In this document: in pieces, positions 1 to 6,366 of the stretch
Position numbering within the stretch: position 1 is the stretch's first letter
Layout: the number at the start of each line of letters is the position of its first letter
Source: DASTBU01 sp035711845
Lineage (GTDB): Bacteria > Acidobacteriota > Vicinamibacteria > Vicinamibacterales > 2-12-FULL-66-21
Assembly (NCBI GenBank): GCA_035711845.1
Contig: DASTBU010000061.1
Location: 1-6,382, forward strand
Reading direction: 5' to 3'
Length of the DNA: 6,382 bases
Notes under the pieces: generated by a model
What the model was told of the DNA's origin: nothing
Databases searched by the model: none
What the model saw: the letters and a program-made list of their open reading frames with translations, nothing else
Translations under genes and position numbers: made by a program

Positions 1-338
1 GCGTCCTCGTGCACGCGCGAGCTGTGCGTCAACGCGTGCTCGAGCAGCCCTCGATCGCGGAAGCGATACCCGATGATTCGCTCCAGCGGCTCGAACTCCA
101 TGCCGAAGGGCACAACCCTCGGCGTGACCGCTTCCCGATGGCTGTCGATGATGCTCGTCGCCTGCTCCGCGTCGCGCTCGTTGACCGCCACGCGGAGCTC
201 TGACAGCGAGAAAGGGAACGCCGTTCGCGACAGGTCCGAGGTCACGATCGCCTTGATGCCATGGGTCTCGAGCAGGCCTTTGACGACGTCGGCTTCGATG
301 TGCGAGGGCGTGCGGAAGATGACGACGAGATCCGCCAT
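1..338 (-). CDS. rnc: Ribonuclease III with N-terminal DUF2007 domain (3' end outside window)
   Basis: An open frame runs from ATG at 338 to the left edge without a stop: 112 codons plus two bases. Residues 3-68 fit DUF2007 (PF09413, putative signal-transducing, PII-like ferredoxin fold): an opening beta strand (LVVIFRTPS), helix IEADVVKGLLETHGI, strand KAIVTSD, then strand ELRVAVNERDAEQATSII. After a linker (69-83), residues 84-112 match the start of bacterial RNase III, with LERIIGYRFRDRGLLEHALTHSS. RNase III cleaves double-stranded RNA in rRNA and mRNA maturation. The catalytic ERLEFLGD-type motif and dsRNA-binding domain would lie outside the window, so activity cannot be judged. The gene starts 4 bases after the amidohydrolase stop with only a weak Shine-Dalgarno, suggesting translational coupling. 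ATG at 359 is an alternative start adding seven residues. Met80 (base 101) could be an internal start giving a normal-length RNase III, but its nearest GAGGG is about 14 bases upstream. The family call is firm from the motif; the fusion rests on one continuous frame. Confidence 0.82.
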   Translation of the reverse strand, partial: MADLVVIFRTPSHIEADVVKGLLETHGIKAIVTSDLSRTAFPFSLSELRVAVNERDAEQATSIIDSHREAVTPRVVPFGMEFEPLERIIGYRFRDRGLLEHALTHSSRVHED

Positions 339-342
339 GCGC

Positions 343-2040
343 TCAGCGGCCGCGCGCATCGCCAACCGCGGCGGACTCCGCGGACTCGGCGTCGTGGACG
401 ATGCGGCCGCCGACCATGGTGATGGTGGGGCGCGTATCGAGGATCTCGCGCGGGGGAATCGTGAAGATGTCGCGCGACAGGATCACGAGATCCGCCAGCT
501 TGCCTTCCGTGATGGTGCCCTTGCGCTCCTCGGCGAACTCGGCGTATGCGGAGCCCAGCGTGTAATACTCGACAGCCTGCTCCATCGTGATGCGCTCGTC
601 AGGAAACCATCCCCCCGCCGGCGTGCCGTCCGGAAACTGCCGCGTAACGGCGGCATAGAGCCCCAGCATCGGATCCAGCGGCTCGACGAACCAGTCGGTG
701 CCGAAGGCGATGCGGGCGCCGGCGTCGACGAACGACCTGAAGTTGTACGAGATGGCGCTGCGCTGGCGGCCGATGCGTCCCTCGGCCCACCGCATGTCAT
801 CGATGCAGTGGCTGGGTTGAATCGAGGCGATCGCACCGAGCGCCTTGAAGCGCGCCTTGTCGTGCGGCCGGACGACCTGCGCGTGCTCGATGCGGGGGCG
901 GCGATCGCGCGTGCCACGCTGCTCGGTCAGGCGCTCGAAGATGTCGAGGACGATCGTATTGGCGCGATCCCCGATCGCATGAACGATCAGCTGAAACCCG
1001 GCCTCGTCGGCGTCGAACACCGCCTTCTCCAGTTCCGCGGGCGGCTGCAGCAGCAATCCGCTGGTGCTTGGTTCGTCCGTGTACGGCTCGAAGAACGCCG
1101 CGGTTCCCGCGCCCATCGAACCGTCGGCGAACAGCTTGATCCCGCCGACGCGGAGCCAGTCGTCACCGAAGCCCGTGGTCAGTCCGGCCTCCTTCAGGCC
1201 GGAGATCCCGTGGTTCTGAATCGAGTAGATGCGGGCCGTCAGCTGCCGCCGGTCGCGAAGAGTCTGATACGCCCGCAGCTCTCCGCCGCTCGCCGTCATG
1301 TCCTGAATCGTCGTGACGCCCAGCGACGCCGCGAGCTTCAGGGCCGCCGTCGCCTTCTCCAGCGTCTCTGCCGGCGTGTCCGGCGGGATCGCCCGGGAGA
1401 TGAGCTCCATCGCGTTGTCCTTGAACACGCCCGCCGGCTCGCCCGACGCGTCGCGCACGATCGTGCCGCCGCCGGGTGCCTGCGTCTCCGTCGTGATGCC
1501 CGCGAGCTTCAACGCGAGCGTGTTCACGAGCGCCATGTGGCCATCGAGCCGCTGCACGTATACAGGATGGTCTGGCGTGGCGGCGTCAATCTGCGCGCGT
1601 GTCGGCAGGGATTTGCCCGGCCAGGCCTCGTGATCCCAGTTGCCGCCGGTGATCCATCGGCCCTTCGGGAGGCGCGCCGCATGCTCGCCAAGGCGCCGGG
1701 CCAGGTCCGCTTCGTCCTTCGACGGCCGGAGGTCGACGCCGAGGATGGCCTCGGCGCCGCCGATCAGGTGCACGTGCGCGTCGTTGAACCCGGGCAGCAC
1801 CAGCCGCCCGCCCGCGTCGATTACGCGGGTCACGGAGCCGGCAAGCTGCCGGATCTCGGCGCTCGTTCCCACCTTCGCAATGGTGTCGCCGCAGACGGCA
1901 ACCGCCTGGGCGGAGGGTCTGGCGCGATCGACCGTATGAACGCGCGCGTTGACGATGACGACATCGGGCACGCATTCTGCACCAGCCATGCTGTTCGCCC
2001 CCAGAATCACCAGCCCCACCGTCAGGATTGCCCGCCTCAT
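343..2040 (-). CDS. Exported metal-dependent amidohydrolase, YtcJ/amidohydrolase_3 family
   Basis: A 565-residue TIM-barrel amidohydrolase. Visible metal and active-site positions are H89 and H91 (LPGFNDAHVHL), K302 (GGIKLFADGSMG), H354 (IVHAIGDRAN), H386 (PRIEHAQVV) and D449 (AFGTDWF). The C-terminal beta-sandwich closes with GKLADLVILSRDIF (513-526). This matches the COG1574/YtcJ group, which includes N-substituted formamide deformylase; the substrate cannot be read from sequence. Residues 1-21 look like a Sec signal peptide (MRR, hydrophobic core, AGA cleavage region), so the enzyme is probably periplasmic. Glu before Cys23 argues against a lipobox. I start at ATG 2040 rather than ATG 2064 because the signal peptide begins there and GAAGGG lies 6 bases upstream, overlapping the phosphatase stop codon. 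The gene sits 10 bases after the phosphatase and 4 before rnc, so all three are probably co-transcribed. The tail (AESAESAAVGDARGR) is low-complexity. Confidence 0.93.
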   Translation of the reverse strand: MRRAILTVGLVILGANSMAGAECVPDVVIVNARVHTVDRARPSAQAVAVCGDTIAKVGTSAEIRQLAGSVTRVIDAGGRLVLPGFNDAHVHLIGGAEAILGVDLRPSKDEADLARRLGEHAARLPKGRWITGGNWDHEAWPGKSLPTRAQIDAATPDHPVYVQRLDGHMALVNTLALKLAGITTETQAPGGGTIVRDASGEPAGVFKDNAMELISRAIPPDTPAETLEKATAALKLAASLGVTTIQDMTASGGELRAYQTLRDRRQLTARIYSIQNHGISGLKEAGLTTGFGDDWLRVGGIKLFADGSMGAGTAAFFEPYTDEPSTSGLLLQPPAELEKAVFDADEAGFQLIVHAIGDRANTIVLDIFERLTEQRGTRDRRPRIEHAQVVRPHDKARFKALGAIASIQPSHCIDDMRWAEGRIGRQRSAISYNFRSFVDAGARIAFGTDWFVEPLDPMLGLYAAVTRQFPDGTPAGGWFPDERITMEQAVEYYTLGSAYAEFAEERKGTITEGKLADLVILSRDIFTIPPREILDTRPTITMVGGRIVHDAESAESAAVGDARGR

Positions 2041-2046
2041 CGGTAT

Positions 2047-2052
2047 CCCTTC
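2047..2052 (-). promoter_or_regulatory. Shine-Dalgarno deciding the amidohydrolase start
   Basis: On the minus strand GAAGGG lies 6 bases before ATG 2040 and overlaps the TGA stop of the upstream phosphatase. This supports ATG 2040 over the in-frame ATG 2064 and suggests translational coupling between the two genes. Confidence 0.6.
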
Positions 2053-4210
2053 AAACGGCCACACGCGCCGCTTCCGCCTGTTCGACCTTGATCAGGATCA
2101 TCGTCATGTCGTCGTGTTGATCGGCGCCGCCCACGAACGCTTCAATCTCGCGCAGGATCCGCTCGCGCAGCTCTCCGGAAGCCAGGTGGCCGTGCTCCTG
2201 GACGATGCGGCTCAACCTCGTTTCGCCGAAGAGGTCGTTGGCGTGGTTCATCGCTTCAGTGATGCCGTCGGTGAAGAGCACGATGAAGTCGCCGACCTGG
2301 ATCACGATCTGCTCCTCTTCGAGGAGCGCGGCGAACTTCTGCTCCGCGCCGTCGATGCGCAAGCCGACGACCATGCCGCTCGGCGTCAGGATCTGGGCGT
2401 CCTGCGGCACCGAACCGGCGCCGGGCAGATAGATCAGCGGCGTGTGCCCCGCCCGCGCGAACGTCATCGTGCCCCTGGCGAGATCCAGGACGGCGTAGGT
2501 CATCGTGATGAAGCTGCGGGTATCCAGGTTCTCCGAGATGATCCGGTTGACCTCCATCAGCAGCTGACGCGGAGATTGATAGATCTGGCTGAGCGACAGC
2601 ACCAGGCCCTTGAGCTCCGCCATGTACAGCGCGGCGGACGTGCCCTTTCCCGAGACGTCGGCGATGAGCACGCCGAGGCGTTCGTCGCCGAGAGGAAAGA
2701 AGTCGTAATAGTCTCCTCCCACCTCTCGAGCGGGCACGCACAGCGCCGTGACGTCGAGCCCCGGCATCTCGAGTGGCCCGCGCGGGAGGAGGGACATCTG
2801 GATCTGCCGCGCGATGCGCAGTTCCTCCTCGAGGCGCTTCTTCTCTGCCGCGGTTTGCAGGAGGTTCTCGATGCTGCCGGTCATCTGGTTGAAGGAGTCG
2901 GCAAGCTCCCCGAGCTGGTCCTTGGTGTGGATTTCGATGCGATGGGTGAAATCGCCCTGACGAACGCGCTCGGTTCCCATGAACAGCTCGTGAATGGAGC
3001 TGGTAATCGATCGCGCGAGCGTCAGCCCCATGGTGAGCGCCGCGATCTCGATGATGAGAAACAGGCCGGCGATGAACACGAGCGCCAGCAGGAGCGCATC
3101 GGAGAGCGACTCGCCCATCTCGAGCTGCACGGCCTGGGCCTCCGCGATGCGCTTGTAGAGCTCCCCCAGGCTGTAGGTCATCGACACGGTTGCCCGCCTC
3201 GGTGCACCCGTGTCCCAGTCGCGCACGTCGAAGAAGGCGACGCTCCTGCCGAAATAGGAAGACCCGGCCGGCTCCGTTTCATCGGGGCGCGCCAGCGCGG
3301 ATACCGACTCCGCGGCCCCTTCCTCCGAGCTGATCTTCACGGATCCGGCCTTGACCCCGGTCTGCTCGTGGAGCGCGTCGATCGACTGATCGTCAATCGG
3401 GATGTCGGCCACGACATGTCCGATCATCCCCTTCGAGGTGGCGGCCGCTCTGACGGCGCGCGCAACCAACTCGGTCCGGCCGGGATGGTCCGGGTGCGGT
3501 ATCGCGACGCTCCCCGTGAACCCTGGCGTGCTCGCTTTCACCCAGCCGGGTATCGCCTCGGGCGGCCCGACGTGCTCCCATGCGCCCGCCCGGGTGAACG
3601 TGCCTGGGCCGCCTGGCCGGGGAACGAACACGATCGACAGGTTCGGATGATTGAGCGCCGCCGATCCGTTCTGCTGGAGCCTCGTGATGGTGGCTGCGGC
3701 GCCCGAGGGCGTGCGCGCGATCTCCGCCGCCCCCGCCTCCGCCATCGCCGCAGCATCGTCGACGATCTCGTCGTACCCGTCCTTGAACAGATACGCGCTG
3801 ACGTTCCAGGAGATCACCGTCGCGCCAAGAAGAAAGAACCCGACGATTAGCAGCGCGGGTACGACGCCGATGAAGATGTAGGAGAGGATCAGCTTGCGTC
3901 GCACGCGCCACAGGAGCCGCCGCCTGAGCAGGACGAACAGGCGGGCCACGAAGTAGCCCAGCACCACCGCGAGCGCGATCGTCGCCGTCGTGGCGAGCAC
4001 CTGGAAGAACGCCGGGAGCTCGCCGAACAGGCGGAGGATCGCGACTACGAGCCTGATCGCCGCGGCGACGATGAACAGACGCCCGGGCCAGGAACGCAGC
4101 AGGAGATCGCGCGTCGTGCGCTGGGGCTCGGGCGGCGGCAGCGTCAGCGGGTTGGATGCCTGCCGGCGGTGGGCCGGTGGTGGCGGTTCCGCGACTCGTC
4201 TGCTGGCCAT
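2051..4210 (-). CDS. Membrane sensor PP2C/SpoIIE-family serine phosphatase with HAMP domain (RsbU-like)
   Basis: A 719-residue protein probably dephosphorylating a Ser/Thr-phosphorylated partner such as a STAS anti-sigma antagonist. In order: a Pro/Arg-rich cytoplasmic N-terminus (1-40); three hydrophobic segments (about 44-62, 68-95, 108-135), the third like the N-terminus of NtrY-type sensors; a probable extracytoplasmic sensor region (136-370) with no recognised fold; a transmembrane segment (372-395); HAMP (396-448, including RQGDFTHRIEI and DQLGELADSFNQM); a coiled linker (449-476, ending ARQIQMSLLP); and the SpoIIE phosphatase domain (about 487-711). Metal-binding motifs are intact: VGGDYYDFF (D500, D503), IADVSGKG (D518), LFTDGITEA (D648) and HDDMTMILI (D700, D701), so it should be catalytically active. 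No anti-sigma kinase, STAS protein or sigma factor is nearby, so the target is unknown. It is the first gene of the apparent operon with the amidohydrolase and rnc. No clear Shine-Dalgarno precedes ATG 4210, and no other Met occurs before residue 155. Confidence 0.94.
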   Translation of the reverse strand: MASRRVAEPPPPAHRRQASNPLTLPPPEPQRTTRDLLLRSWPGRLFIVAAAIRLVVAILRLFGELPAFFQVLATTATIALAVVLGYFVARLFVLLRRRLLWRVRRKLILSYIFIGVVPALLIVGFFLLGATVISWNVSAYLFKDGYDEIVDDAAAMAEAGAAEIARTPSGAAATITRLQQNGSAALNHPNLSIVFVPRPGGPGTFTRAGAWEHVGPPEAIPGWVKASTPGFTGSVAIPHPDHPGRTELVARAVRAAATSKGMIGHVVADIPIDDQSIDALHEQTGVKAGSVKISSEEGAAESVSALARPDETEPAGSSYFGRSVAFFDVRDWDTGAPRRATVSMTYSLGELYKRIAEAQAVQLEMGESLSDALLLALVFIAGLFLIIEIAALTMGLTLARSITSSIHELFMGTERVRQGDFTHRIEIHTKDQLGELADSFNQMTGSIENLLQTAAEKKRLEEELRIARQIQMSLLPRGPLEMPGLDVTALCVPAREVGGDYYDFFPLGDERLGVLIADVSGKGTSAALYMAELKGLVLSLSQIYQSPRQLLMEVNRIISENLDTRSFITMTYAVLDLARGTMTFARAGHTPLIYLPGAGSVPQDAQILTPSGMVVGLRIDGAEQKFAALLEEEQIVIQVGDFIVLFTDGITEAMNHANDLFGETRLSRIVQEHGHLASGELRERILREIEAFVGGADQHDDMTMILIKVEQAEAARVAV

Positions 4211-4215
4211 GCGAA

Positions 4216-4244
4216 TTGAAAATCGAATGATAACAGACTATCGT
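4216..4244 (+). promoter_or_regulatory. Sigma-70-like promoter of the transsulfuration gene
   Basis: TTGAAA (4216-4221), a 17-base spacer and TATCGT (4239-4244) give five of six and four of six matches to the -35 and -10 consensus at ideal spacing. Transcription would start near 4251, leaving a leader of about 106 bases. The element overlaps the candidate leftward -10, so the two divergent promoters may compete. Confidence 0.5.
4227..4232 (-). promoter_or_regulatory. Possible -10 element of the phosphatase operon
   Basis: TATCAT on the minus strand matches the TATAAT consensus at five of six positions and lies 16 bases before ATG 4210. Transcription would begin only about 10 bases before the start codon, consistent with the absence of a Shine-Dalgarno there. 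No good -35 hexamer is seen at 16-18 bases spacing, so this is tentative. Confidence 0.3.
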
Positions 4245-4313
4245 ACTGACGAACTCGAGCCAGAACGCGTCGGCGGCGCGCGATCGATCGTGACCCGCGG
4301 CCCTCCGACCATC

Positions 4314-4361
4314 ATGGACCCGCCGATCTCACGTGCCGGCGCCGTCCTCGAGACAGGGTGA
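4314..4361 (+). CDS. Possible 15-codon leader ORF before the transsulfuration gene
   Basis: ATG at 4314 opens MDPPISRAGAVLETG and ends at TGA 4359-4361, overlapping the downstream GTG start as GTGA (4358-4361). Such an overlap could couple translation of the next gene. There is no Shine-Dalgarno before the ATG, and the peptide holds no Cys and no Met beyond the start, so it does not look like a classical sulfur amino acid attenuator. It may be chance. Confidence 0.2.
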   Translation: MDPPISRAGAVLETG

Positions 4362-5518
4362 CTGCGGTGAAACTGTCGGACAACGCGCGATTCTCGACGA
4401 TCTGCATCCACGCGGGGCAGGAGCCCGATCCGTCCACTGGCGCGATCATCACGCCGATCTTCCAGACGTCGACCTACGTTCAGGACGAGCTCGGCCGGCA
4501 CAAGGGCTACGAGTACGCCCGCACCCAGAATCCGACGCGCGCCGCGCTCGAGCGCAACATCGCCGCCATCGAGGGGGGGAAAGCCGCCTGCGCGTTCGCG
4601 TCCGGCATGGCGGCGATCGGCGCGGTTGCGACACTCCTGCGCGCCGGCGATCATGTGATCGTCACCGACAATACATACGGCGGCACGTTCAGGCTGTTCG
4701 ACAAGGTCCTCACGAAGTTCGGGCTGTCGTTCACTTACGTGGACTCGTCGAGGCCCGAGCTCATCGAAGCGGCGATGCGGCCGGAGACGAAGCTCCTGTT
4801 CGTCGAGACGCCAACGAACCCGGTCCTGCGCCTGACCGACATCGCGCGCGCCGCCGAGATCGCCCACGCCCACGGTGCCCGGCTGCTCGTGGACAACACC
4901 TTCGCGAGCCCATGCGTCCAGCGCCCGATCGAGTTCGGCACGGACCTGGTCGTGCACAGCACGACCAAGTACCTCAACGGCCACAGCGACAGCGTCGGCG
5001 GCGTTGTCGTCGCGGTGCGCGACGACGACATCGAGTGGCTGAAGTTCATCCAGAACGCCGAAGGCGCGATCCTCGGCCCGTTCGACTCGTGGCTGGTTCT
5101 GCGGGGCACCAAGACGCTGGCGGTCCGCATGGCGCAGCACAACACGAACGCGATGGCGCTCGCCGAGTTCCTTGCGGGACATCCCGCGGTCGCGCAGGTG
5201 ATCTATCCGGGCCTGCCCAGCCACCCGCAGCACGAGCTCGCGCGGCGGCAGATGCGCGGCTTCGGCGGGATGCTGTCGTTCGACCTCGGCACGTTCGAGA
5301 AGGCGCGGCGCGTGTGCAACCGCGTGCGCCTGATGGCGCTGGCGGAAAGCCTGGGGGGAGTGGAAACGCTCATCTCCCATCCCGCCACCATGACCCACGC
5401 GTCGGTGCCGGCCGAGCGCCGCGCCGCCATCGGGTTGACCGACAGCATGGTCAGGATTTCCGCGGGAATCGAGGATCCGCAGGACCTGATCGACGATCTC
5501 CGGCAGGCGCTCGACTGA
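4358..5518 (+). CDS. Cystathionine gamma-synthase/lyase family PLP enzyme
   Basis: At 386 residues this is the usual length for the Cys/Met metabolism PLP-enzyme family, cytosolic homotetramers of transsulfuration. Key positions: YEYARTQNPTR (51-61; Y53 and R55 bind cofactor phosphate from the neighbouring subunit), SGM (82-84), Y107 in TYGGT (stacks on PLP), D179 in LLVDNTFASP, the PLP-binding lysine K204 in HSTTKYLNGHSD, SLGGVETLISHPATMTH (331-347) and R367 in VRISAG (substrate carboxylate). Synthase (MetB, methionine synthesis) and lyase (cysteine synthesis or H2S release) cannot be separated by these motifs. Glu before Y53 resembles yeast lyase, but some actinobacterial MetB proteins share it, so no symbol is given. 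The first start is GTG 4358; GTG 4367 (MKLSDNARFST) is equally plausible, with AGGG 8 bases upstream. It is convergent with cutA 33 bases away, and no other sulfur pathway gene is in the window. Confidence 0.93.
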   Translation: MTAVKLSDNARFSTICIHAGQEPDPSTGAIITPIFQTSTYVQDELGRHKGYEYARTQNPTRAALERNIAAIEGGKAACAFASGMAAIGAVATLLRAGDHVIVTDNTYGGTFRLFDKVLTKFGLSFTYVDSSRPELIEAAMRPETKLLFVETPTNPVLRLTDIARAAEIAHAHGARLLVDNTFASPCVQRPIEFGTDLVVHSTTKYLNGHSDSVGGVVVAVRDDDIEWLKFIQNAEGAILGPFDSWLVLRGTKTLAVRMAQHNTNAMALAEFLAGHPAVAQVIYPGLPSHPQHELARRQMRGFGGMLSFDLGTFEKARRVCNRVRLMALAESLGGVETLISHPATMTHASVPAERRAAIGLTDSMVRISAGIEDPQDLIDDLRQALD

Positions 5519-5551
5519 GCGCGCGCAGCTTCGCGATCCAGAGCCGGAATC

Positions 5552-5875
5552 TCAGGGGCGCGTGCCCTCCCCCACCCATCGCAGGTAGGCCTCGTTGCCA
5601 TCGGTGATGGACAAGACGATGAACTCGGGCACTTCGTACGGATGGAGCTCGCGGACGCGATCCCACAGCGCGGGCACGCGCTGGCGCGAGGTCTTGATGA
5701 CGATCTGCCGCTCCGTCTCGTACTCGATATTGCCTTCCCAGCGATAGACCGAGTCCATCAGCGGAAGCAGATTGACGCAGGCCGCCAGCCGCTCGTCCAC
5801 CAGCGATCGCCCGAACGCGGCGCCATCGGCGTCGGCCGGCAGCGTCGTCAGCACGAGTACATACTCAGGATCCAT
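5552..5875 (-). CDS. cutA: Divalent-cation tolerance protein CutA
   Basis: A 107-residue protein of normal CutA length, a small trimeric protein of ferredoxin-like (PII-like) fold linked to divalent metal tolerance; its exact biochemical role is unsettled. Family landmarks appear in order: the opening strand VLVLTTLP (6-13), the helix ending ERLAACVNLLP (28-38, with conserved Cys33), the YRWEG turn (44-48), strand ETERQIVIKTS (53-63), LHPYEVPEFIVLSI (77-90, with His78) and the closing YLRWV (97-101). No signal peptide is present, so it is cytosolic. AGGAGG precedes ATG 5875 by only 3 bases, a strong but close ribosome site. It is divergent from ftsB and convergent with the transsulfuration gene, so it is probably transcribed alone. 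No clear intrinsic terminator is visible in the 33 bases beyond its stop. Confidence 0.96.
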   Translation of the reverse strand: MDPEYVLVLTTLPADADGAAFGRSLVDERLAACVNLLPLMDSVYRWEGNIEYETERQIVIKTSRQRVPALWDRVRELHPYEVPEFIVLSITDGNEAYLRWVGEGTRP

Positions 5876-5951
5876 TCGCCTCCTGCCTGGTGAGCAGTCG
5901 ATTCGTGGGCACCCTAAACTTCCGGTCCCGTTGTGACGAAACTATTCTACA

Positions 5952-5964
5952 GAGGACCGTCCTC
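5952..5964 (+). repeat. Short perfect inverted repeat before ftsB
   Basis: GAGGAC and GTCCTC are separated by one base, 6 bases before the chosen ftsB ATG. It contains the only GAGGA near that start. As RNA it could form a five-pair stem with a three-base loop hiding that site, or as DNA it could be an operator. At this GC content a repeat of this length may be chance. Confidence 0.3.
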
Positions 5965-5970
5965 AGTTCG

Positions 5971-6366
5971 ATGCCGCCAGCCGCCGAAATCAGGATTTCC
6001 CAGCCGCAAGCGAAACGGACGCCAGGGGTAGAGCCCCTGCGCCGCAGGCGGCCCCTCGTTCCGCCGCAGCGCAGCTGGCGGAAGGGCCTCAACGTTCTGC
6101 TGCTGTTCGTGACGGTTGTCCTGGTCGTCGACGCGCTCGTCGGGGAAAACGGGTTCATGGACACCTTGCGCGTCCGTCGCCATTCACGGGAGCTCCAGCA
6201 GTCCGTCGCCCGCCTCAAAGCGGAGAACGGCAACCTCCTGGAGCTGTCGCGCCGGCTGAGGGACGACCCCCTGACCATCGAGGCCATCGCCCGCCGGGAG
6301 CTCGGTCTGATCCGCGAGGGCGAAGTGCTCTTCATCCTGAAGGACGTCAAACCCTCGCAGCAGTGA
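5971..6366 (+). CDS. ftsB: Septum formation initiator, FtsB/DivIC family
   Basis: A 131-residue bitopic membrane protein of the FtsB/DivIC family (PF04977), part of the FtsQLB divisome subcomplex that gates septal peptidoglycan synthesis. It has a basic cytoplasmic N-terminus (1-38, with RRRR at 24-27), one transmembrane segment (about 39-57), a periplasmic coiled coil (about 66-97, RHSRELQQSVARLKAENGNL) and the family C-terminal motif DPLTIEAIARRELGLIREGE (99-118) followed by VLFIL. The N-terminus is longer than in the 103-residue E. coli protein. The frame is open back to GTG 5890, but I prefer ATG 5971: the extra 27 residues show no domain and would cover the intergenic region shared with cutA. 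AGAGGA lies about 14 bases upstream, a long spacing, so the start is less certain than the family. The next gene is not visible. Confidence 0.88.
   Translation: MPPAAEIRISQPQAKRTPGVEPLRRRRPLVPPQRSWRKGLNVLLLFVTVVLVVDALVGENGFMDTLRVRRHSRELQQSVARLKAENGNLLELSRRLRDDPLTIEAIARRELGLIREGEVLFILKDVKPSQQ

Noticed and set aside
349..390. Short tandem repeat in the amidohydrolase 3' end (two GCGGACTC copies)
   Set aside because: Two imperfect copies inside coding sequence encode an AESAES tail; too short to imply a functional repeat.
73..2091. A 672-codon plus-strand frame across the amidohydrolase and rnc starts
   Set aside because: It is antisense to two genes with strong family motifs. Its product is rich in Arg, Ala, Gly and Asp with no recognisable domain, as expected for the opposite strand of GC-rich coding DNA.
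1949..3850. A 633-codon plus-strand frame across the phosphatase
   Set aside because: It mirrors the phosphatase gene, shows no domain, and is low-complexity in Arg, Asp, His and Glu; this is typical antisense openness at high GC.
4238..5398. A 386-codon minus-strand frame across the transsulfuration gene
   Set aside because: It is antisense to an unmistakable PLP enzyme and has no recognisable motif. Equal length to the real gene is coincidence, since its ends are offset.
5519..5551. A possible bidirectional terminator between the transsulfuration gene and cutA
   Set aside because: Only a weak CGCG stem can be drawn and there is no T-tract on either strand, so I do not call a terminator.
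4333..5607. A 424-codon plus-strand frame overlapping the transsulfuration gene in another phase
   Set aside because: The translation is Arg/Pro/Gly-rich without family similarity, while the frame starting at 4358 carries every catalytic motif.
5931..5948. Possible ftsB promoter around TTGTGA and TATTCT
   Set aside because: TATTCT (5943-5948) matches four of six bases, but TTGTGA is only 6 bases upstream of it and the correctly spaced hexamer is poor.
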